From the NCBI RefSeq assembly GCF_014268445.2, contig NZ_CP077089.1, positions 486,501 through 550,500 of the forward strand: DNA of 64,000 nucleotides, given 5' to 3'. A program made the translations under genes and the position numbers. Positions within the stretch are counted from its first letter, which is position 1. Each line of letters opens with the position of its first letter. The DNA is from Pseudomonas tensinigenes (GTDB lineage Bacteria > Pseudomonadota > Gammaproteobacteria > Pseudomonadales > Pseudomonadaceae). This document shows, piece by piece, positions 1 through 7,269 of this stretch. The notes beneath the pieces were generated by a model. It saw only the letters and a program-made list of their open reading frames with translations, was not told where the DNA came from and did no database searches.

Positions 1-2
1 AC

Positions 3-257
3 CTGGTGCTGTTCAGCTGGGCCAAGCAGAACCCGGGCTATCGCGTGCTGGATGAAAAGCTCGGTGCCGAAGCGCCGATTGCGCCGGCGGTGAAGAAGGG
101 CAATATCGAGCTGCGTGACTGGGTGAATACAGAGCTGGTCAAGCTGGGTGAGGAGAAGTATCTGCTCAAGCTGTACGACCAATATGTGCGTAAAGAGCTG
201 AGCGATGACACCAAGCCTGAGAGCGTGATTGTCGAGGGTGGCAAGTGGCAGGGGTGA
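3..257 (+). CDS. Amino-acid ABC transporter substrate-binding protein, C-terminal end (partial)
   Basis: This is the last 84 codons of a gene that begins before the window; the frame is open from the first bases, so the ATG/GTG-like codon at 6 is not a start. The tail (IAPAVKKGNIELRDWVN, then KYLLKLYDQYVRKEL) is typical of lobe I of periplasmic polar-amino-acid binding proteins of the SBP_bac_3 family, where a helix of the form 'LRDWVNxEL...G' precedes the last helix. The protein would deliver an amino acid to an inner-membrane ABC permease. Substrate cannot be judged from this fragment. It is followed by the composite repeat at 286-597. Confidence 0.7.
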   Translation: MVLFSWAKQNPGYRVLDEKLGAEAPIAPAVKKGNIELRDWVNTELVKLGEEKYLLKLYDQYVRKELSDDTKPESVIVEGGKWQG

Positions 258-285
258 TTGCCTGTTGAATCGGTGGTGAGGCCTG

Positions 286-597
286 CCCCTCACCCCAGCC
301 CTCTCCCGAGGGAGAGGGAGCCGACCGAGGTGTCCTGCGTCATACATCGACCTGAAAAACCGAGTCGATTATGGATTCACAGAGTCATTTTCAGGTCGGA
401 GTAATTCAACAGCATTCCCCAATCAGTCCCTCTCCCGTAGCGAGAGGGAGCCGACCGAGGTGTCTTGCATCAGACATCGACCTGCGGAACCGAGTCGATT
501 ATGGATTCACAGATGCATTTTCACGTCGGCGTAGTTCCCGAACATCCCCCGGTCAGTCCCCTCTCCCTCTGGGAGAGGGCTAGGGTGAGGGGCTTTT
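286..597. repeat. Composite intergenic repeat, two-unit copy (copy A)
   Basis: Two units about 130 bp apart (the shared word CCGACCGAGG recurs at 321 and 451) lie between outer ends CCCCTCACCCCAGCCCTCTCC and its near-inverse GAGAGGGCTAGGGTGAGGGG. Each unit carries a core GAGTCGATTATGGATTCA. The same element occurs at 34251-34435, 38327-38444 plus 39712-39752, and 46846-47157. It fills the gap between two convergent genes and can fold into a long hairpin, so it may also act as a bidirectional terminator. Confidence 0.85.
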
Positions 598-608
598 GGC
601 TGGAACGC

Positions 609-1805
609 TCAATCCGGCCAATGCCACGCCGGCTCATCCAGCACCCGCTGGCCGACAATCCCGGTCTGCCCCAGGGTTTTCTCCAGCACAATGCAATTGC
701 ACTCGGGATCTTCCTGCAATGCCGAAATCAACCGCCGCGCATGTGACACCACCCACACCTGACATTGCTCCGAGGCACGGATAATCAACCGCGCCAACGC
801 TGGCAACAGATCCGGATGCAGACTGGTTTCCGGTTCGTTCAGTACCATCAATGACGGTGGCCGTGGCGTCAGTAATGCCGCGACCAGCAGCAGATAGCGC
901 AGCGTCCCGTCCGACAACTCCGCCGCCGATAACGGCCGCAACAAGCCTTCCTGATAAAACTCGATGGCAAACCGTCCACCAGCCTGCGCTTCGATATGCA
1001 CCCGCGCGCCAGGAAACGCATCGGTAATCGCCGCACGCATCGCATCCCCATCACCAATCTCGATGATGGTCTGCAACGCCGCCGCCAGATCCCGCCCGTC
1101 GTGATACAGCACCGGCGTGCGCGTGCCCAATTGCGGCTGGCGCACCGGTGCATCGGCATCGCTGCGAAAGTGATCGTAAAAGCGCCAGCGGCGAATGAAC
1201 TCACGCATCTGGAACACTTCCGGTGAGCTGCGCAGGCTGCCGACCTGATCGAACAGGCTGTCGAAGTTCGGCGTGTGTTGCGCCAGCACATCCCATTTTC
1301 GTTCGGTGCGTGCGCGGATCATCGGGCCGTCGCGATCGACCAGCAGGCTGGCGGGGCGGTAAAGCGGGCCGGCCCAGATGCATTCGCGCTTGATCTGCGG
1401 GTCGAGGCTGAAGCGCGAAGGGATTGGTCGCGAATGCTCGGGCAGCATGAAGTGACCGTTGGAATCGGGCAGCCCGAGGCTGATCGAATAACTGAAATCT
1501 TCCCCGGCGAACCCCAGGCGCAGTCGCTTCACCCCCTGGCGCACCGTCGACTGAATGGGCACTTCGCCGTTGCGCATACGCCGACTGATGGTTTCCGGCC
1601 CGGCCCAGAAGGTCGACTCCAGTCCGCCTTCACGGGCCAGCGCATTGACGACGCCACCCTGCGCGGTTTCCGCCAGCAAGCGCAAGGCGCGGTAGAGGTT
1701 GGACTTGCCGCTGCCGTTGGGGCCGGTGATCAGGTTCAGCCGGCCCAGCGGGATCACCAGTTTGTTGATCGAACGGTAATTGGCCACTGCCAGAGTGTTG
1801 AGCAT
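609..1805 (-). CDS. AAA-family ATPase (RecF/SMC-like predicted ATPase)
   Basis: A 398-residue soluble protein with an ABC/RecF-type ATPase fold. The N-terminus has the FxNYRSI element and a Walker A motif GPNGSGKSN near residue 30. The C-terminal half carries an ABC-signature-like LSDGTLRYL and a Walker B region LMVLNEPETSLHP, followed by the VVSHAR switch region. This matches the AAA_21/COG4637 group of stand-alone predicted ATPases, whose substrates are unknown; some relatives serve in anti-phage systems, but no nuclease partner is adjacent here. The ATG at 1803-1805 is preceded by AAGAGAAGGA. It is convergent with the upstream fragment and appears monocistronic. Confidence 0.8.
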   Translation of the reverse strand: MLNTLAVANYRSINKLVIPLGRLNLITGPNGSGKSNLYRALRLLAETAQGGVVNALAREGGLESTFWAGPETISRRMRNGEVPIQSTVRQGVKRLRLGFAGEDFSYSISLGLPDSNGHFMLPEHSRPIPSRFSLDPQIKRECIWAGPLYRPASLLVDRDGPMIRARTERKWDVLAQHTPNFDSLFDQVGSLRSSPEVFQMREFIRRWRFYDHFRSDADAPVRQPQLGTRTPVLYHDGRDLAAALQTIIEIGDGDAMRAAITDAFPGARVHIEAQAGGRFAIEFYQEGLLRPLSAAELSDGTLRYLLLVAALLTPRPPSLMVLNEPETSLHPDLLPALARLIIRASEQCQVWVVSHARRLISALQEDPECNCIVLEKTLGQTGIVGQRVLDEPAWHWPD

Positions 1806-1831
1806 GGAATTCCTTCTCTTGAGGCGCCCAT

Positions 1832-1857
1832 TGTAGGAGCTGCCGAAGGCTCCTACA
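1832..1857. repeat. Short palindromic intergenic repeat (GTAGGAGCTGCCGAAGG type)
   Basis: Nine-base arms TGTAGGAGC and GCTCCTACA around an 8-base loop. The same word forms the arms of the much larger palindrome at 63328-63408, so it belongs to a dispersed family. It lies between the divergent ATPase and efflux operons. Confidence 0.7.
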
Positions 1858-1952
1858 GGGAAATGTTGTGATCGCGCAGGCGAAGGCGGAACCCTGTTCT
1901 AAGCTCACAGTCGTATCGTCACTTGCACGTTCGTACACAGGAAGGAGTCTGC

Positions 1953-3056
1953 ATGGCGAGTCCCGGTTTGAAAACAGCGGTCATGCTGAGTCTGTTCACC
2001 TTGGTGACCGCATGTGGCGAGAAAAAAGCCCCCGCTGAGTACCTGCCACGGGTTTTTGTACAAGAGGTCAAACCCACGGATTACGCGGCTTCGGTGACAT
2101 TGACCGGGGACGTGCAGGCGCGCGTGCAGACCGAACTGTCGTTCCGCGTCGGCGGCAAGATCATCCAGCGCATGGTCGATGTCGGCGATCGCGTCACCGC
2201 TAAACAAGTGCTGGCCAAACTCGACCCCAAGGATTTGCAGACCAACGTCGATTCGGCTCAAGCCCAGGTAGTCGCCGAACAAGCCCGGGTGAAACAGAGC
2301 GCTGCGGCCTTCGTGCGCCAGCAAAAACTCCTGCCCAAGGGCTACACCAGCCAGAGCGAATACGATTCCGCCCAAGCGGCGTTGCGCAGCAGCCAGAGCG
2401 CCTTGAGCGCGGCGCAGGCGCAATTGGCCAACGCAAAGGACCAGCTGAGCTATACCGCGCTGATCGCCGATGCCCCGGGGGTGATTACCGAGCGCCAAGC
2501 CGAAGTCGGCCAGGTCGTGCAGGCCACGGCGCCGATTTTTTCGTTGGCCCGCGATGGCGACCGTGACGCGGTGTTCAACGTCTACGAATCGCTGCTGGCC
2601 GAGCGTCCTGCGGATCCGTCGATCGTCGTCAGCCTGCTCGATAACCCTGCCATCAAAACCACCGGTACGGTGCGTGAAATCACCCCGGCGGTGTCGGCGC
2701 AGTCCGGCACGGTGCAAGTCAAAGTCAGCCTCGACAGCCTGCCACAAGGGATGCAGCTGGGCTCGGTGGTCAGCGCCACCGCCAAGGGCAGCGGCAAGTC
2801 GGCAGTCGAATTGCCATGGTCAGCACTGACGAAAAACATCAGTGATCCGGCGGTGTGGATGGTCGACGATAAAGGTGAAGCGCAGTTGCACAACGTGACC
2901 GTCGGCCGCTACCTGATCGGCAAGGTCATCATCAGCGAAGGCCTCAAGGGCGGGGAGAAAGTCATTGTCGCCGGTGGGCAGTTGTTGCATCCCGGCATGA
3001 AAGTCGAAATCGCTGAAAACACCTACAAGGATCTGCAGCCGGGAGCGCAGCCATGA
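1953..3056 (+). CDS. triA: RND efflux periplasmic adaptor subunit (first of two; TriA-like)
   Basis: A 367-residue membrane fusion protein. The N-terminus has a lipoprotein signal with lipobox LVTAC (Cys about residue 20), so it should be an inner-membrane-anchored periplasmic lipoprotein. The order is barrel-sandwich half, a coiled-coil hairpin rich in Ala/Gln (about residues 90-160), second lipoyl half, beta-barrel and membrane-proximal domain, as in AcrA/MexA. The ATG at 1953 is chosen because AGGAAGGAG lies just upstream; a longer in-frame start at 1923 lacks such a site. The stop overlaps the start of the next adaptor gene (ATGA). Two adaptors before one pump gene is the arrangement of P. 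aeruginosa TriABC, which is the reason for the symbol. Confidence 0.8.
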   Translation: MASPGLKTAVMLSLFTLVTACGEKKAPAEYLPRVFVQEVKPTDYAASVTLTGDVQARVQTELSFRVGGKIIQRMVDVGDRVTAKQVLAKLDPKDLQTNVDSAQAQVVAEQARVKQSAAAFVRQQKLLPKGYTSQSEYDSAQAALRSSQSALSAAQAQLANAKDQLSYTALIADAPGVITERQAEVGQVVQATAPIFSLARDGDRDAVFNVYESLLAERPADPSIVVSLLDNPAIKTTGTVREITPAVSAQSGTVQVKVSLDSLPQGMQLGSVVSATAKGSGKSAVELPWSALTKNISDPAVWMVDDKGEAQLHNVTVGRYLIGKVIISEGLKGGEKVIVAGGQLLHPGMKVEIAENTYKDLQPGAQP

Positions 3057-4117
3057 AGCGTCTGGGACTGTTATCCGTGGGCGTGTTGCTGGCGGCCTGC
3101 TCGAAAAGCGAGCCACCTCCGGAGCCGGTACGTCCGGTGTTATCGGTCAAGGTTCAGGCGCTGAGCGAGGAAAGCCTCGGGCGTTTCGCCGGCAGCATCC
3201 AGGCGCGTTATGAAAGCAACACCGGTTTCCGCGTCGGTGGCCGCATCGCCAGCCGCAACGTCGATGTCGGAACCGAAGTGCAAAAGGGCACGCTGCTCGC
3301 CACCCTCGATCCGTCTGATCAGCAGAACCAATTGCGTTCGGCCCAGGGCGATCTGGCCAAGGTTCAGGCACAACTGATCAATGCCCAGGCCAATGCCCGC
3401 CGTCAGCAGGCGCTGTTCGATCGTGGCGTAGGAGCGCAGGCACAACTGGACATCGCCACCACGGACTTGAAAACCACCCAGGCCTCGCTGGACCAGGCAC
3501 GGGCGGCGGTCAATCAAAGCAAGGACCAGCTCGGCTACACCGAACTGCGTTCCGACCATAAGGCCGTGGTCACCGCGTGGAATGCCGAAGCCGGGCAAGT
3601 GGTGACGGCGGGCCAGCAGGTCGTGACTCTGGCGCAACCTGACATCAAGGAAGCGGTGATCGATCTGCCCGACACCCTGGTCGATCAGATTCCCTCCGAC
3701 GTGGTGTTTCTGGTGGCCGGGCAACTCGACCCGAGCATCAACACCACGGCAACCCTTCGCGAGATCGAACCACAGGCGCAAAGTGCCACGCGTACGCGTC
3801 GCGCACGCCTGACGCTGGCCGAGACACCCGACGGTTTCCGCCTCGGCACGGCGATCAGCGTGACCCTCAGTTCGGCGATCAAACCGCGCATCGAATTGCC
3901 GGCTACCGCTGTGCAGGAGGTCGACGGCAAACCACGGATCTGGGTCATCGACACCCAGAGCAAAACCGTCAGCCCCCGCGACGTCAGCGTGATCAGCCGC
4001 ACCGACAGCAGCGTGGTGCTCGCGGGCGGCGTGAAGAATGGCGAGCGCGTGGTCAGCGCCGGCGTCAACAGCCTCAAACCCGGACAATCGGTAAAACTTG
4101 ACGAGGACAGTCAATGA
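3053..4117 (+). CDS. triB: RND efflux periplasmic adaptor subunit (second; TriB-like)
   Basis: A 354-residue paralogue of the preceding gene with its own lipobox LLAAC (Cys about residue 16), a barrel-sandwich segment (GFRVGGRIASRNVDVGTEV), an Ala/Gln-rich coiled-coil hairpin and C-terminal beta domains. In the TriABC model both adaptors are required and probably form a heteromeric hexamer between pump and outer-membrane channel. Its start overlaps the triA stop and its stop overlaps the triC start by four bases, so the three genes are translationally coupled. Which adaptor equals TriA and which TriB is inferred only from order. Confidence 0.8.
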   Translation: MKRLGLLSVGVLLAACSKSEPPPEPVRPVLSVKVQALSEESLGRFAGSIQARYESNTGFRVGGRIASRNVDVGTEVQKGTLLATLDPSDQQNQLRSAQGDLAKVQAQLINAQANARRQQALFDRGVGAQAQLDIATTDLKTTQASLDQARAAVNQSKDQLGYTELRSDHKAVVTAWNAEAGQVVTAGQQVVTLAQPDIKEAVIDLPDTLVDQIPSDVVFLVAGQLDPSINTTATLREIEPQAQSATRTRRARLTLAETPDGFRLGTAISVTLSSAIKPRIELPATAVQEVDGKPRIWVIDTQSKTVSPRDVSVISRTDSSVVLAGGVKNGERVVSAGVNSLKPGQSVKLDEDSQ

Positions 4118-7100
4118 AAGGCTCTTTCAACCTCTCCGAATGGGCCCTCAAGCATCAGTCATTCGTCTGGTACCTGATGTTCGTCGCGTTGCTGATGGGC
4201 GTGTTCTCGTACTTCAATCTGGGCCGCGAAGAAGACCCGTCGTTCACCATCAAAACCATGGTGATCCAGACCAAATGGCCGGGCGCGACCCAGGAAGAAA
4301 CCCTCGCGCAGGTCACCGACCGCATCGAGAAAAAACTCGAAGAACTCGACTCTCTCGACTACGTGAAAAGTTACACGCGCCCCGGTGAATCGACGGTGTA
4401 CGTGTACCTGCGCGACACCACCAGCGCCAAGGACATCCCGGAAATCTGGTACCAGGTGCGCAAGAAGATCGACGACATTCGCGGGCAGTTCCCCCAAGGT
4501 ATTCAAGGGCCCGGGTTCAACGACGAGTTCGGTGATGTGTTCGGCTCGGTCTATGCCTTCACCGCCGACGGCCTGACCATGCGCCAGTTGCGCGATTATG
4601 TAGAACAGGCGCGGGCCGAGATCCGCAATGTACCGGGGCTGGGCAAGATCGAAATGATCGGCCAGCAGGACGAAGTGATTTATCTGAACTTCTCTACCCG
4701 CAAACTCGCGGCGTTGGGTATCGATCAGCGTCAGGTCGTGCAGAGCCTGCAATCGCAGAACGCCGTGACCCCGGCCGGTGTGATCGAGGCCGGCCCTGAG
4801 CGGATTTCCGTGCGCACTTCCGGGCAGTTCGCCTCGGAAAAGGATCTGGCCGAGGTCAATCTCAAGCTCAACGACCGTTTCTATCGTTTGGCTGACATCG
4901 CCGACATCACGCGCGGTTACACCGATCCGGCTACCCCGGAATTTCGCTTTGACGGCAAACCGGCCATCGGTCTGGCGATTGCCATGCAGAAGGGCGGCAA
5001 CGTTCAGGAGTTCGGCAAGGCGTTGCACCAGCGCATCGATGAACTGACCGCAGACTTGCCAGTTGGCGTGGGTGTGCACACCGTGTCCGATCAGGCGGTG
5101 GTGGTGGAAGAAGCGGTCGGTGGCTTTACCAGTGCCCTGTTCGAGGCGGTGATCATCGTGCTGGTGGTCAGCTTTATCAGCCTCGGCGTGCGTGCCGGTC
5201 TGGTGGTGGCGTGCTCGATTCCGCTGGTGCTGGCGATGGTGTTTGTGTTCATGGAATACAGTGGCATCACCATGCAGCGGATTTCTCTCGGCGCACTGAT
5301 TATCGCCCTCGGCCTGCTGGTGGACGACGCGATGATCACCGTGGAGATGATGGTCACGCGCCTGGAAATGGGCGAGAGCAAGGAGGAGGCCGCGACGTAC
5401 GCGTACACCTCGACGGCGTTCCCGATGCTAACGGGGACGCTGGTGACGGTCGCCGGTTTCGTGCCGATCGGCCTCAACGCCAGTTCCGCCGGTGAGTACA
5501 CCTACACGCTGTTTGCGGTGATTGCCGTGGCCATGATTGTGTCGTGGATTGTCGCGGTGTTCTTCGCTCCGGTGATCGGCGTGCACATTCTCAGCGCCAA
5601 CGTGAAGCCCCATGACGCCGAGCCGGGCCGCGTCGGGCGTGCGTTCAATGGCGGTCTGTTGTGGGCGATGCGCAATCGCTGGTGGGCGATCGGCATCACC
5701 GTACTGCTGTTTGCCCTGTCGATTTTTTGCATGCGCTTTGTGCAGAACCAGTTCTTCCCTGCATCGGACCGCCCGGAAATTCTCGTCGACCTGAACCTGC
5801 CACAGAACGCCTCCATCGACGAAACACGCAAGGCAGTCGACAAGCTGGAAGAAACCCTCAAAGGCGACCCGGACATTGTGCGCTGGAGCACCTACATCGG
5901 TCAGGGCGCGATCCGTTTCTACCTGCCGCTCGACCAGCAATTGCAAAACCCGTACTACGCACAACTGGTGATCGTCAGCAAAGACTTCGAGGCCCGTGAG
6001 GCACTGAGTCAGCGTCTGCGCGAGCGCCTGCACAAGGACTTCGTCGGCATCGGCAGTTACGTCCAGGCGCTGGAAATGGGCCCGCCGGTGGGGCGGCCGA
6101 TCCAGTACCGGGTCAGTGGCAAGGACATCGATCAGGTGCGCAAGCACGCCATCGACCTCGCCACCGAACTGGACAAGAACTCGCACATCGGCGAGATCAT
6201 TTACGACTGGAACGAGCCGGGCAAAGTCCTGCGCATCGACATCGCCCAAGACAAGGCGCGGCAGCTCGGGCTGTCGTCCGAAGACGTGGCGAACCTGATG
6301 AACAGCATCGTCAGCGGCGCGCCGCTGACCCAGGTCAACGACGACATCTACCTGATCAATGTGGTCGGCCGGGCGGTGAATTCGGAGCGTGGTACGCCGG
6401 AAACCCTGCAGAATCTGCAGATCGTTACGCCCAACGGCACATCGATTCCGTTACTGGCGTTCGCCACTGTGCGCTATGAGCTGGAACAGCCGCTGGTGTG
6501 GCGTCGCGACCGCTTGCCGACCATCACCATCAAGGCCTCGGTGCGCGACGAGATCCAGCCGACCGATCTGGTGAAACTGCTCAAGCCGTCGATTGATGCC
6601 TTCGCTGACAAACTGCCAGTGGGCTACAAGGTCGCCACGGGCGGTACGGTCGAGGAAAGCGGCAAGGCCCAGGGGCCGATTGCCAAGGTCTTGCCGTTGA
6701 TGCTGTTTTTGATGGCGACCTTTCTGATGATCCAGTTGCACAGCGTGCAGAAGATGTTCCTCGTCGCCAGTGTCGCGCCGCTGGGACTGATCGGCGTGGT
6801 GCTGGCGCTGGTGCCGACAGGTACGCCGATGGGCTTCGTGGCGATTCTGGGGATTCTTGCGCTGATCGGCATCATCATCCGTAACTCGGTGATTCTGGTG
6901 ACGCAGATCGATGAGTTCGAGAAGAAGGGCTATGCGCCGTGGGATGCAGTGGTCGAGGCGACTGAGCATCGGCGCCGGCCGATCCTGCTGACCGCGGCGG
7001 CGGCGAGCATGGGCATGATCCCCATCGCCCGGGAAGTGTTCTGGGGGCCGATGGCGTACGCGATGATTGGCGGGATCGTGGTGGCGACGTTGCTGACGTT

Positions 7101-7179
7101 GCTGTTCCTGCCGGCGCTGTATGTGGCCTGGTACAAGATCCGCGAGCCGAAGAAGGACGCTTCGTCATCGACCCACTGA
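4114..7179 (+). CDS. triC: RND efflux transporter permease (TriC/AcrB family)
   Basis: A 1021-residue inner-membrane proton/drug antiporter of the HAE-RND superfamily. An N-terminal membrane helix (about residues 12-32) is followed by a large periplasmic porter domain, a cluster of membrane helices around residues 335-490 containing the family motif GLLVDDAMITVE (proton-relay Asp pair), a second porter domain, and C-terminal helices ending near residue 1005. Length and layout fit a complete pump. P. aeruginosa TriC exports triclosan and SDS with OpmH; no outer-membrane channel gene is adjacent here, so an unlinked TolC-like partner is expected. The substrate of this copy is unknown. Confidence 0.88.
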   Translation: MKGSFNLSEWALKHQSFVWYLMFVALLMGVFSYFNLGREEDPSFTIKTMVIQTKWPGATQEETLAQVTDRIEKKLEELDSLDYVKSYTRPGESTVYVYLRDTTSAKDIPEIWYQVRKKIDDIRGQFPQGIQGPGFNDEFGDVFGSVYAFTADGLTMRQLRDYVEQARAEIRNVPGLGKIEMIGQQDEVIYLNFSTRKLAALGIDQRQVVQSLQSQNAVTPAGVIEAGPERISVRTSGQFASEKDLAEVNLKLNDRFYRLADIADITRGYTDPATPEFRFDGKPAIGLAIAMQKGGNVQEFGKALHQRIDELTADLPVGVGVHTVSDQAVVVEEAVGGFTSALFEAVIIVLVVSFISLGVRAGLVVACSIPLVLAMVFVFMEYSGITMQRISLGALIIALGLLVDDAMITVEMMVTRLEMGESKEEAATYAYTSTAFPMLTGTLVTVAGFVPIGLNASSAGEYTYTLFAVIAVAMIVSWIVAVFFAPVIGVHILSANVKPHDAEPGRVGRAFNGGLLWAMRNRWWAIGITVLLFALSIFCMRFVQNQFFPASDRPEILVDLNLPQNASIDETRKAVDKLEETLKGDPDIVRWSTYIGQGAIRFYLPLDQQLQNPYYAQLVIVSKDFEAREALSQRLRERLHKDFVGIGSYVQALEMGPPVGRPIQYRVSGKDIDQVRKHAIDLATELDKNSHIGEIIYDWNEPGKVLRIDIAQDKARQLGLSSEDVANLMNSIVSGAPLTQVNDDIYLINVVGRAVNSERGTPETLQNLQIVTPNGTSIPLLAFATVRYELEQPLVWRRDRLPTITIKASVRDEIQPTDLVKLLKPSIDAFADKLPVGYKVATGGTVEESGKAQGPIAKVLPLMLFLMATFLMIQLHSVQKMFLVASVAPLGLIGVVLALVPTGTPMGFVAILGILALIGIIIRNSVILVTQIDEFEKKGYAPWDAVVEATEHRRRPILLTAAAASMGMIPIAREVFWGPMAYAMIGGIVVATLLTLLFLPALYVAWYKIREPKKDASSSTH

Positions 7180-7240
7180 GTGCGTTTGTTACACCTTTGG
7201 GAAAGGTCTGACTTACAACTGTGATGCCTTGCGTTACCGT

Positions 7241-7262
7241 CCTTCCTCCATTTGGAGGAGGG
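7241..7262 (+). promoter_or_regulatory. Hairpin that sequesters the Shine-Dalgarno of the glycosidase-like gene
   Basis: CCTTCCTCC (7241-7249), loop ATTT, and GGAGGAGGG (7254-7262) form a nine-pair stem with one G-U pair. The right arm contains the whole ribosome binding site GGAGGAG, placed about nine bases before the ATG at 7270. As RNA this would hide the site. It has no U-run, so it is less convincing as a terminator of triC. Confidence 0.65.
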
Positions 7263-7269
7263 ACGCCCG

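Noticed and set aside
286..597. CRISPR array
   Set aside because: The repeat units are about 130 bp with conserved interiors, not short repeats with unique spacers, and no cas genes are present.
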